From Panonychus citri (taxonomy: Eukaryota > Arthropoda > Arachnida > Trombidiformes > Tetranychidae): a stretch of DNA of 64,000 nt. The number at the start of each line of letters is the position of its first letter. Within the stretch, counting starts at the first letter, position 1. The translations under genes were made by a program, and so were the position numbers. A model generated the notes under the pieces. The model made no database searches, was not told where the DNA came from, and was given only the letters and a program-made list of their open reading frames with translations. The stretch spans positions 248,001 through 312,000 of the forward strand of contig NW_026515428.1 of assembly GCF_014898815.1 (NCBI RefSeq). The letters are read 5' to 3'. Shown here one piece after another: positions 1-11,560 of this stretch.

Positions 1-1667
1 ATGTGTATGTTATATCCGTAGCAAGAAAAAAAAGGAAGATGATGATGATGAAGAGGAAACTCAAGAGACAAAGATCAATTGGCAAGTAAAGTAAGAAAAT
101 TGTAAGATAAAGTTCAATGTAACAGAAGATCATTAGCTTGGAATAAGGATGAACAACATGGAGAGAGAGAGAGAGAGAGAAATAGAGATGATGAGGATGG
201 AAAGCATAAGAAATCAGAAGAGAAACAAATAGGAGGATAAAGCGAAAGTGAGATATGATTGTTTAGAGAGAGAGAGACAATGATGAAAAAACGAGAGAGC
301 AGGAAGATAAAAAAGGCAAAGAATGCAAGGTAAGAATCCATTATAAATGGATTATTGTAATGGGAAAATTAACAGGGAATCAAATGAAGACTTTGATAAG
401 TTTACATGGTAATAAGTAATAATAGACAAGATAAACAGGATTTATCACTCACAAGTTATCAAATTTTATCCTCCCCTGGTAATGATTTTTTAATTAATTG
501 TGTCAATTGTTTGGGGTAACAATTAATCAAAGTAACAAAACGAAAACAATTACATGTAAAATGATCAATGATCTGATTGTAAGGAAAGAAAAATCTCTGA
601 ATTCATTTACATTCAATTCATTTGTAAATCAATAAGCACAGTACTGTTTCTAATATTCTAACTAATATTATCAATTAATTTCATTCCTATGAACGATGAA
701 AACAATCAATGGGATAAATAAAAAGGTAGAAAAATATAAATAATAAAAAAAATGAGAATCATAATATGAATACAAAATGTTCAACAAATTTATGTTAATA
801 TGATATTTGTATTATATTCACATCTTGATGTTTAATATTATAATATTATCGCTGCCATGTAGACACTTTAACCATAATATCACAGAGAGAGAGAGAGAGA
901 GAAATTATGATGTTAGAACCTATCATCCCAATTGAGGATGATGAAAAAACTGATCTTCTTATGATTTCATCATCTCCGTTAAGTGTCTTTGTCCCAATGA
1001 TCACACTTAAAATTACCTATGTGATTGTTTGATTAACTATTTACTCAATTTTCTGGATCATCATTATCCTTCATCTTCATGCCTTAAGGTCACCAGAACT
1101 ATTATTACATTGATTTGTTTGTAGATGGCGTCATTAGCATATCAGAACAGAGAAAGAGAGTCAAGAGTTTCTTGATTGGGTGCAATATATAAATATTATA
1201 TTGTATTTCTCATCTTCATCATCTCTATCATCATAATCATAATCATCACCATTACAGTCATAAACCTAAATTTTGTCTTCCTTCACTCTCTATACGATTT
1301 ACTCTTGCAATAACAACAACAACAAAAAGAGATTTATATTTTCATCTTCATCTCTTTAACCTCTATCTTCCCTCCCCTTTCCCTTTCTCTCTGTATCAAG
1401 GGCTAGCATATATTCAGAACAAACCTATTTCCGGTTGACATTTAACTAAACTTTGTATCTCTTTCTTTTTCTCTTTCTTTTCTCTTCATCATCTTTTTAA
1501 ACACAAACACACGCAGAGGCACACACAAAGATTAACTTATTACACATAGATATTTTCTCTTTCTTTTCTTCTTTCTTCAATTCCCCAGCCCCTCTCATCA
1601 TCTTCGGACCTTTTTCCCAAAGGTTCTCTGACCTTAAGGTATATAGTTATTGGCAACAAAAAAAACA

Positions 1668-1670
<3 letters not shown>

Positions 1671-1741
<71 letters not shown>
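1671..1741. repeat. (GA)n microsatellite, longest in the window
   Basis: About 71 bp of uninterrupted AG, followed within 50 bp by a (GAT)n run. Confidence 0.95.
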
Positions 1742-1743
<2 letters not shown>

Positions 1744-4700
1744 AGGGGTAGAGGGGTAAAAAGATGATGATGATGATGATAATGATGAAAATAAAGGTAA
1801 AGGTAGGCTGATCAACGCTCATCTCTTTCTCCAGGATAAAATTACCAATCAAAGTTTATGTTTATAGAAATAGTTAGATGATGATGATGATGATGATCGC
1901 TGAAGAAAAAACCAGACAACTAAATTAATTGGTATCACTTATAAATCCAAAACCATCAGCATCAGGATTATCAACAAGAAATTGCAAAACAATAAACAGA
2001 AAATAATACTTAGCATGATAATAATAATCAACTTTATCCACCTCCTCTTCATCATCATCATCAGGGTATAATAATAATAATAAGAGGTAGGATTGAAAAT
2101 ACGAGATGAAATTAACCTTAATAATAATGATGATAAGTGAAACAAAAAGAAAACGGAAAATGAGATTATCTCTCATGAAATTGATTTGATTTGTAAAAAG
2201 GAGTAACATTATCTTTATATTGATTATCATCGTCATGATAATACCAATTATCATCGCAACCTCAAACCTCAATAATAATATTGTTTATAAAAATACAATC
2301 ACCATCATGACCATCAGAATAATAATAATCATCATCAGTAAATTAGTATTTTCTATCATTTTTACAAAGTTAATTAATTATCACGTTTTTTTCTGAGTTA
2401 ATTTTCATCATACAAATAATTAAATTAATCACAGTAAACAAAGTAGATTCGAGATCAAGTGTAATAAACAATAAATATTATATAAGATGAAACAGTTTGT
2501 GAATGAGTGAGAAAGTGAGTAATTTTCAAGGCAGAGAGATTCAGGATGATATTGATGAAGACAAGTTGACAAATATAAAGAGTGAGAAATTCAAAAAAAA
2601 GGAGAGTGAGAGAGAGAGAGAGAATCTCGAGTATGAACCTGAAGCCCTTTATAATATATAAGAGGTGAGTAAAAATGATGAAGATGATGAATAGTATTGT
2701 TAATATGGGAATAGGAATTAACAACAAAGTTACATCATCATCATGTTTAAATTGTAATCAATGGTTTGTGATCCTTGACACAAGTAGATTAATTTACTTC
2801 CAATGAAACAATTCAATAAATTAATACACATCATCTCTCACTAATGATATCATGATCTCTCTTACTGATTTTTTCCATCATCATCAGAAACGTCATGAAT
2901 ATTAAATAGTAAAATTCAGGTAAATGGTGAGAAATATTCAAAATAAATAAATACAAACAAATATATAAATGAATGGAAACCACACCCATACGAATGAAAA
3001 AAAAGGAAAGTTCTGATAATGATTATTGAATTGTTTCATGATTGTGATGATGATTAGTTAATAGTTTAACATGAGTAGATACCAGGAAAGACTGAGATGA
3101 AAGGAAAACGGATGAAGACAAACATAAACTCACAATAAATCAACACATATATTTGATAGAAAACAAAGAGGATGAAGTGAGAGAGAGAGAAAATAATAAA
3201 TCTGAACCCTGATAACTTTTATCATGAGAAAGGGAGATAGAGATAAATTCAATGGAAAATGATCAATCTACTGAAAAATCATGATAACATAGGATTGATG
3301 TTGGGTTAAAATGGTGATAACTTGTCAGGTAGAGTATAAAATTGATTCTAATCAAATTTAATCAATAATAACCTCCACCCGATATTATAGTTTATCTCAT
3401 GTTATTGAAAAATCATTTTACATTCAAACTGAATAAGAATTCATTATTATTACCATGGAATAGAGATGTTGTCCAGATAACTGTGAATAAGATAGAGAGC
3501 GGAAAAAAAGAAAGAGAAAAGAAAATTCTGCAATCGTGATTGTAGTTCAACTCATGAATTGCAGCTGAATTATCATGAAAAGTATAAAAAAAAAGAAATA
3601 TAAACAGGAAATACAGTCAACTTCTCCATGGAGATATATCTTCAAGTTTCAATTTCCGATTTCATTGTAAAAAAAAAGAGGTTACAGAATATTTTAAATG
3701 AATGACATGAGAGATAAATGTTATCACCATCATCATCATTTACAGTCAACATTGAAACAAGATGGCGATAGGAATAAAATTAAAGATAACAAATGAGAAA
3801 TAAAATGAAATTGGAAGATAAAATTTCTCATAATGAAGAAAAAATTATAAATACATTAATATCTGGTGTTGATTTTATATTCGAGTGAGAGAGGGAGAGA
3901 AGTATCATCAGAATTTGAGCAAATTTGAGAGAGAGAGAGAAGGAAAAATGAAGCAGAAAAAAAAACTGAAACTTCATACACCAAATTCATCCTTGAGCTA
4001 GATTATCGTGACAATGTAAGGAGACCTGTCAATCTTTTCTGATGAAAATTTTGCAAACTTTTTTTCTCCCAAATAAAAAAAAAGGTGATCACTTTTACAC
4101 TAGTGTTGTAATAACATACACACATTCAATTTCTGCTAATATCCAACAATTTACAACTGTAATGATTATTGTTATGATATTGACAGGTAAATATGTTGCA
4201 AGAATAATAAAAAAAACATCAAGATTAATATTGTAAGGAAGTGGAAACATAATTTTCTGGATCAAGATAAAGATTAAGATTGAATGTAAAGCTTGAAACT
4301 TGAAATAATTAATACATTTTCACCATGTATGCATGGGAGAATCATGTTCAACACACTCAAGATCAGACACACTGTAGATTGTTATTATTGTATTATAACC
4401 GCTTAGAGAATTGAGATTGACCTCGATTTAGTCAATTGCATTTGGACTTTAAATTAACTTGCAATCGGATACAATCAGATAGGATTAAGCTTTTGCCTTT
4501 CTCTTCATGCTTATCATTTCTCTCTCTCTCTTTTTTTCTTTGTCTTCTTGAAGCGATTTTTCTTTCTTTTCGTCTTTCTTTCTACATGCACTTTATCTTC
4601 CTCTTTCTTTTCATCTTCTCTTTGAAAAAGAGAAAGAAATAAACTAAATTGTGAAGGAAGCAGGTTTTACCTTTTTTTTCCTTTAAAATGATTATTGAAC

Positions 4701-6324
4701 GACGACAAATAAACAACAATAAACAACACATGAGATGCAGAGACACACATGGTAAATAAGATGCTGATAATATGAGAAACAAAAGTGAAGATGAGATGTG
4801 AAATATGGAAAAAATTCAATGAGAAAAATATATTATTTCTTTTTCAAGATTCCAAGTCAGTGGTTTGAGTGAAAATTTACCTTTTTCTTTTCTCTCTCTA
4901 TCCTCAGAAATGAACCATATTACTGCAAAAAAAGTTCACTCATCATTCACAACTTATCTGAGTCTTTATCCTTTTATTTGCAGATAGAATATGAAATATC
5001 ATCATCACATCGACCTTTAATCAGATGAATTTACGTTTTAATTTCACGAGCCCAATTCATTCAACTCTTTATTCATCATCACAGGACAAGAAAGAGAGGG
5101 AGAGAGACAGAAACTAGAAAACTGAGGAAAGATGATAAAAAGAGAAATAGAGAGAAGAAGAAGAAGAAGAAAGAAGATAAAGTTATAACATGGAAAATCA
5201 TCTCTCTCTTTTCCTCTGTGTGTCTTTTTCTCTTTCTTTTCTCTTCCTATTCAAAATATCGATTCCCTTGATTCTCAACTGTCATCAACATTCTTTTCTA
5301 TTAAAAGTAAGTTTTCAGGCAAAATATCAACTCCTTTCTCTTCCTTATCATCCTCTCTCTCTCTCCCTCTCTTCCACCCACCCTCTCACTCTCTCAATAA
5401 TATTTCCTCTACTATTCTGTACTCTTCAATTGTCAACAAATATACATACAAAATGGACCAAGACTCACATAAAATTTGGAAAACAAGTTTATCATTTTTG
5501 CTCTCTTTTTTCATCATCATCTTCCATCATCAACATACTCTTCACTCCCATTTTGATATTTTCTTCATCTTCTATCATCTTCCCGATGATGATTTAAACA
5601 TTTTTTCAAATTATCTACTTCTTCTTTCAGGGTTTAACTCTCAAAATCGCCTAAAGGTTATTTATGGTTTTAACTTTATCATATATGTTTTTAATACATT
5701 ACATACTTTATATTATTGTTCCGGTCACTCAACAACAAATCATATCATCCCAACATTATCATCGGAAAAATAAATAGATCATTAGTCTCATCATTATAAT
5801 AATCAAAAATAATGTGAACAATAAAAAAAAGAATCCACAATTTAATCAGATGGATAGAAAAAGGATGAGAAAAAATTTCATGATGAAATCAAGAAGTAGG
5901 AAGCATATTCATCTCATTATCAGGTAAGAAACGAGTGGACTTAAAATCGTGACTACCTTTTTTTACCTTGACCACATCAATAGAAGTGATTTTTCATCTG
6001 ATTGTTTGTTATTGTTATTATTTTTTTCTTGCTTGATGATCAAAGAATCATTTATCTCTCTCTCTCTCTAGCATCTTTTAATAATAATGAACAGGTAAAA
6101 GGACTTGATTTCCAGGTCAATGGAAATGAAATTCACCAATGAAATGCAGATAAAAAAACATCATCACCTTTTTTTCATGAGCAAAGGTAAAAAATCAACA
6201 TGAAAAAACCAATTACATTAAACCTTTTATTATCATCATTATTTTTGACTTGTCATCCTCTTTCTTTATCATCTTTCATTGTCAGGATAGTCTTGAATAT
6301 GATGATTATCATTATGATGAGGAT

Positions 6325-6330
<6 letters not shown>

Positions 6331-6356
<26 letters not shown>
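6331..6356. repeat. (CT)n microsatellite
   Basis: 26 bp of pure CT. Confidence 0.9.
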
Positions 6357-7953
6357 ATTTTTTTCTCTTCTTCTTCTTCTTCATCTCTTAGAGTCTTCTG
6401 CTTTTACATATCATCATTATCATGGCTTCAATAATTTTCCTATGATGATCAACTTGTTCACAAATATTTCATCTTCATTAACATCATCATATTTAAGCGC
6501 ATCATCATCAACATAATCATTATGATGATTATCATTATAATCACAAAAATCAAAGTCATCACAAGAGATAAATGAAAATTTTTCAACATTCAATTCTCAC
6601 TTCAGTTAACATGAAATTAACAAAGATTCTAAAGCTTTTAAAAAATCATGTATAAATATATACACAATTCAATTCATTGATAGTGATTGTTGTATAAGAA
6701 AGTGAAAACATGATAACATTTCCCATGGAGAAAGAGGCAAGAGGAAAGGAGAGAAGGAGAGAAAAGTTCTTGGAAATTGTAAATATACAAAGAATCAGAA
6801 ATCAAGCAGAGAGAGAGAGAGAGAGAGAGAAACAAATACACAGAGAGTCATCTTCACCTCTCCCAACATCATGATAGATAAAAAAAACTCATTACATAGA
6901 TATCACCCCCAAAGTCCTGACAATGGTGATAAATCAATAAACAAAAAGAAAGGCATAAATCAAAGTAAGTGAGAGAGTCAACCAGGCAGCAAAATAATAT
7001 TGCAAACATGGTAAATACACCAAGAGAGAGAAAAAGAGAGAAAGATAAAGTTGATATCATCTGAAATAATCTGAATTATTTGAATAAATAAAAAAACAGA
7101 GGCAGAGTGATAGTTATATACAAAGAAACATTAATGATAAATATCAATTGAAGATTAAAAATATATTAATAGATCACAATGGTAACTACACTTTTCTTGA
7201 TTGTAAGCATAAAGTAAAAGCCATAGGCATGAAAATATGCATTCATTTAAACTTGACTGTTCTCTCAATTATCATCTTCATCTTCATCTTCATCTCTCTC
7301 TTTCTTTCCTTTCTTTTTGCTAACCTCTTCCCTTCACCACTGCCTACAGGGGTGTGACCTCTACCATTTTTCATGCTTTCATGCGCTTAACTTTCTCTCT
7401 CTCTCCATCACCCTCACTCTTTTTTCAATCTTCATATTTTCTTACGTGATTTAAACCAATCTTTTTGATTAATTCCCCCAATTCCATTTCCCTATCATCT
7501 TCTCATCTTCCTTATCATCCTTATCCCTATTTTCCCCTCTTAAATGGCTTCAAACACTTCAGAAATCTTACAAGCCTTACTAATGAGATGTGTCTCAAAT
7601 TGCATGCTAAACATATGAATAAGAAAAAAAAATCTCTTCTCTCGTATCAATTTTTTATTCTTCATCACTTTTTTCCTTTTTCATCTTCCACTCTCTCTCA
7701 GTCTCAGTCTCGCTCTCTCTCCAAGTGTAAGTACGATTATTTGCTCTTTCTCTCACTCTCTTTCTAGATGATAATATCATCATTATTTTTTCTTCTTCAT
7801 CTGATCAACGCGAATATTTATAAGAAAAGGAGTCTACAAGAAAAGCATCAGTTAGAAAATGTTATCAAAATGGTAGAGAATATTTTCTTCTGCTTCTTCT
7901 TTTTTTTATACTTCAAACGTATACAAGGAAGATGAAAAGAAAATCTCTCTTAC

Positions 7954-8403
7954 TTTTCTTAAATCCAAGATGTGGTATCCTTGTTATGGGTGTGTTCCTT
8001 TCTTTCATAAATTTATTCAATTGTTTCATAAATTCTGATTCATTTTTGAGACATTTTTCCGCCAATTTAAGTGACATTGCTGGTGGTTTTGACTTGTGTT
8101 TATTGGTTGTTGTGGTTGTATTCCCTTGGAAGGCACAATCAACTTCAACAGATGATGATGATGATTTAACCTTGGTGTTTGCACTTGATTTACGTGGTAA
8201 ACGAACTCTCGATGAATCTTGTTTACTATTTTCCTCAGAGGTGTCAGAGTCCTGAGCTGATGAGCTTGAATGGTTACTTGTTGTAGTTGTAGTTGTAGTG
8301 TTAGTAGTAGTCTTATTGTTGGCAGCAGAAGAAGAGCCATTTGAATGATTATTATTATGATGATTTGAACCACGTTTTCTAGGACGGCCTTTTAATTTGG
8401 GAG
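7954..8403 (-). CDS. ARID5: ARID5-like, AT-hook and first half of ARID domain
   Basis: Opens with APKLKGRPRKRG, an AT-hook (core GRPRK), at the same place as the AT-hook in ARID5B. A long Thr/Ser/Asn-rich disordered stretch follows. The last 40 or so residues start the ARID domain: SEFMKQLNKFMKERNTP then RIPHLGFKK, matching the family pattern F..LYKYMKER.TPIERIPYLGFK. The exon ends in phase 1 at A|GTAAGA, so helix 1 and the first loop of ARID are here. The rest of the domain (W..., GGY..., RRHYER) must lie on an exon to the left. I searched the minus strand down to position 1 for it and found nothing, so the gene leaves the window through an intron longer than 7.9 kb. Confidence 0.93.
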
Positions 8404-8547
8404 CTAATTAAACAATAAGAGTAAAAGTAATTAGCGTAAAGAAATTAAAGATTAAAGATAAAACAATCTGGAGAAAAAGAAATCATGCTTTTCTACTTGT
8501 TGTTGTTGTTGTTGTTGTTTTTGCATAATTTGCATATTTGTATTTAC

Positions 8548-8892
8548 CTAAGTGTTCACAGTTAAGATCATGATGTAAAAGTCCTTCATGTTCAAATGTT
8601 TCTCGACAAAAAAGGATCCGGATACAGGGTTTTAATATTGGTGTCACTGTAGATGATACACTTTTTGTCTCCTTAATATCAACATTTGATTCACTTGATG
8701 ATGGTGATTCTTTGGTATCATTAACATTGTGATTTATACTATTATTATTACTATTAATGTGTAAATTTGATTGACAATTTACTGATGTTGAAATATTTTC
8801 TTTCTCTTTAATATTTTCTTCCATTTTCTTGAGAACAGCTCGATATCGACAATATTGTGGATATGAAAGGACAACGATGACTGATTGATTCC
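8548..8892 (-). CDS. ARID5: ARID5-like, third visible exon
   Basis: Starts after an AACAG acceptor and reads IVVLSYPQYCRYRAVLKKM, almost the same as the ARID5B motif VIVLSYPQYCRYRSMLKRI. It ends with RILFCRETFEHEGLL, matching the ARID5B motif ILYCRDTFDHPTL that precedes the AT-hook. Between them lies a Ser/Asn-rich linker specific to this organism. The donor is TTAG|GTAAAT, phase 1. The following intron is only 144 bp and contains a (CAA)n run on the coding strand. Confidence 0.92.
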
Positions 8893-9466
8893 CTGTTGAG
8901 ATGAGTGAGATAAATAATCATCATGGTCATTGAATAAGAGAGAGAGAGAGTGAGTGAGAAGGTAATATGAATAAAATCAGGTAAATGAAACAAAAGGAAA
9001 AAAATAAACAAATGAATATAAATATAAAAATTAGACTATTCGATTAATACAAAGTATTAGAAGGAGAAAACAATCAGAAAGGAAGATGATGACAATTAAG
9101 TACATTGAGAGTACATTGTAAATTGAGAGAGAAATTTGGAAACTTTTCTCATCTTCGAGTGAGACTCATTGTCGGTTCTAATGGTGTGAAAAGAAAACTT
9201 TAGCTGATTGGTGAGCATCATCATCATTATTATTTTCTTCAAGTATCAAATAACCAGTTGGTAGAGAATCATAACCAAAGAGGGTGTGTGAGTCAAAAAG
9301 ATGAGAGAGAGAGAATAAAAATGTAAAGAGAATAAAAAAAGTCTCTTTTCTAAATTAACATTACTTTTCTTATGCTTCTACTTTTCCTAATGTTAATCGT
9401 CTGATTGTATTAATATGTTTCAATTAATATTAAAGAGAGAGAGAGAGAGAGAAATGAAAAGCTTAC
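8893..9466 (-). other. ARID5 intron
   Basis: Intron of 574 bp with GT-AG ends. Its 5' end carries a CT array on the coding strand. Nothing else is recognised. Confidence 0.85.
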
Positions 9467-9950
9467 CTATTCGGGAATCAATAACCCCTATTAAATCATT
9501 TTTGTTGTTATTTGGTTGTGATGACGATGAAGATGATGAAGATGGTGATGATGAGGTTAAAGTTGCTGCTGATGATGATGAACAAGTTGATTGCTGTTGA
9601 TCCCCTGGTAATTGTTTGTTAACCTTATCTTCAACATTAATTGTATCAATATTTTTGCTGTTAATTTCAATATTATGTTCATTTGATTTCTCATTTGATT
9701 GTTGTTGGTGGTTTTTTGGGTGTTGTTGTTGTTGTTGTTGCTGAGGGTTACTGTTATCATGCCCTAAGGGTATTTGCTTATTAGCATCATTAATTAAATT
9801 AAGAAAGGGTAATGTAAAGGCAGGGGGATCAATATGAATTGCATGATAAGGCACTTCAAGACCGGTAACCCAATCAACCTCTTCGGTCATCCATGAGACC
9901 AGGTCATTTAATCGTAGGATCACAGGTTCCGATGCTGCAAGAACCTCGTG
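9467..9950 (-). CDS. ARID5: ARID5-like, second visible exon
   Basis: This 484 bp exon follows a 693 bp intron. It starts HEVLAASEPVILRLNDLVSWM, directly comparable to the ARID5B segment that follows its BAH-like region (DEVIAVSEKVIVKLEDLVKWV). The second half of the exon is low complexity: a Gln run, an Asn-rich stretch and Ser runs, so it is probably a disordered linker. The acceptor is ATCAG|CAC and the donor is ATAG|GTAAGC; the exon ends in phase 1, which fits the next exon. A (CT)n tract begins about 15 bases inside the downstream intron. Confidence 0.9.
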
Positions 9951-10597
9951 CTGATTATATTTGTAATTTGAATTAAATTATTTGAGTTAATTGTTTAAAA
10001 AAAACGGTAACGTTTTTCAATTAATTGTTATATTATCCCCACAAGTGAAAAACATACACACACATATACACAATAAGTTTCATTTGGTTGTTTGGTTGAT
10101 GATTGATTGTCAATTAATTATATTTGATATTTGTTTTAAACACAATCAATTATTATAACAATTGCATAATGAACAATATAAATGAGTAACAATTCCAATA
10201 TGTGAAGAAGAGAAGAGAAAAAGTGTCAATTGATTTAATTCCAATCACATAGAAAATCAATCAGCAGAAATGAGAGATGATGAGAATATATGGAAAATTC
10301 ACCGAGCACAATATTCACAGAGAAAGAAAGAGAAGAGAGAAAGAGACACGTTTATATCAGAAATTATGTTGAAATTGAAGATAAAATGAAGAGGAGAGAG
10401 AGAGAGAAAGAGAAAGAGAAGATAAGATTAGAAAAAGAGAGAAGATAAAAATGAAACAATCAAAAAGAAAGAGAACAGAAAAGAAAAAGAAAGAGAAATG
10501 GAAAAAAAAGAATAGAATAAAATTGGTGTAAAAGAGAATAGAACTTTTTGTTTTATTCTATTCTCTTTTTCTCTGTTGTTGCTAATTTATTCCTCTA

Positions 10598-10639
<42 letters not shown>

Positions 10640-10643
10640 ATAC
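9951..10643 (-). other. ARID5 intron with CT array at its 5' end
   Basis: Intron of 693 bp. The coding strand begins GTATGTGT and continues as an uninterrupted (CT)n array for about 37 bp. A purine-rich plus-strand block (AAAGAGA words) fills about 10200-10550. Confidence 0.85.
10600..10636. repeat. (GA)n microsatellite next to an ARID5 splice donor
   Basis: About 37 bp; the donor at 10643 is 7 bp away. Confidence 0.95.
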
Positions 10644-11052
10644 CTGACCATGATTAGATTGTCTTCCATCGGGTGTTTGCTCAGGTAGGAAATATAATCG
10701 AACCGAAGCTAACATGGTATCTCTGTATTTATCTTTCCAAATGGACACAAGTTCACCAATACAAGGATCATCATGGCGACTAATCCGTACAAAGAAAAAT
10801 TGATTCACTTTAATCCGTTTGGTCACATTAATATGATTACTATTAACATTATTATTATTTGTTGTTGTTGTTGATGATGATGATGATGATGGTGAAGTTA
10901 CTGTTTTAGAGGAACCATATTTAAATCCAGAATAGAAAATGTAACCACCCTTTTCAAGGGTCGGACCATCATCAAGACAGTCAATCATAATTCCCTTAAT
11001 GGCAACCATATCCTTTGAAATTTTTAACTCTAATCCCTTTAATCTTAATCCA
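10644..11052 (-). CDS. ARID5: ARID5-like chromatin regulator, BAH-like exon (first visible exon)
   Basis: This exon encodes the N-terminal BAH-like domain of an ARID5A/B-family protein. In that family the DNA-binding ARID and this domain recruit histone-modifying partners in the nucleus. Key matches to ARID5B are GGYIFYSGFKYG, then FFFVRISRHDDPCIGEL, then LYFLPEQTPDGRQSNHGQ, which line up with the vertebrate segments around YIFYKAF, FFFVR and LYFLPEDTPQGR. A Ser/Thr/Asn homopolymer insert sits between the first two blocks. The acceptor is a CTAG after a short pyrimidine stretch and the donor is CAG|GTATGT. The exon enters with one base completing a codon and leaves in phase 0. The first in-frame ATG is at 11009, which could be the true start; otherwise an upstream exon lies further right. 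The intron beyond the donor opens straight into a (CT)n array. The family assignment is firm; the start is not. Confidence 0.9.
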
Positions 11053-11433
11053 CTAGCAGGGGGTAAGAAAATATAGTTCACACAAACACACACAAGAGTT
11101 AAGAGAGAGAGAGAGAGAGAGAGAGAGAAACGTCAATCACAATAAGTGTAAGTTAAAAACAATGCGAATCACAAGAAAAAAGAAAATTAATTAATATAAC
11201 ATTAAATCTATTATTACATACGAGATAAAAGTTAAATCACTAAAAGTTACAATTAGTTGAGAGAAAGAGAGAGAAAAAAAAGAAAGAAGAGAAAGAGAAA
11301 ATGTTAAAAAGTTTCTCTTTTTATTTTCTTCCTTTTCAATATTAAACACATTGAATGTTAACTGATCAAGAGACGAAACTGAAATGAGAGAAAAGAGAAT
11401 AGAAAAAATGAAAGAGAAGAAAAAGAGACTCAT

Positions 11434-11560
11434 AGATGGCGACACGTTCGTTTTCCCCTAAAATTCGATTTTTTCCCCAATTTTTTTTCTCTTCTCTTTC
11501 TTTTCGTCCATTTTTTTTCTCTCTCTCTCTCATCATCTTCGTTAACTGTCACAATTTAGG
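11434..11560 (-). promoter_or_regulatory. Possible ARID5 promoter with CGCCATCT element
   Basis: On the minus strand this segment has several CpGs in an otherwise CpG-poor area (GGACGAAA, AATCGAAT, AACGAACGTGTCGCC). It contains the sense-oriented element TCGCCATCTATGA. It lies about 400 bp upstream of the first recognised ARID5 exon. A strong pyrimidine-AG acceptor (CTCTCATTTCAG) lies just downstream of it. This is inference from motif and position only. Confidence 0.3.

Larger units (their letters stand above)
1..7953. other. Long ARID5 intron, no coding recognised
   Basis: This stretch lies downstream of the ARID half-exon, so it should be intronic on the minus strand. It is filled with (GA)n, (GAT)n/(TCA)n and strand-asymmetric blocks. 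Plus-strand purine-rich parts are at about 1-340 and 2900-4000. Pyrimidine-rich parts are at about 1280-1650, 5190-5600 and 7250-7780. The open frames here translate to Ser/Leu/Phe or Ile/Met-rich strings and are not credible genes. Confidence 0.6.

Noticed and set aside
1540..1815. Open frame rich in Ser-Leu repeats
   Set aside because: It is the translation of the CT array and its flanks; the many similar LSLSLS frames in the window have the same origin.
5190..5773. Overlapping plus-strand frames with signal-peptide-like starts
   Set aside because: The Ser/Leu/Phe/His content comes from pyrimidine-rich DNA; two frames overlap with equal quality and neither has domains or splice support.
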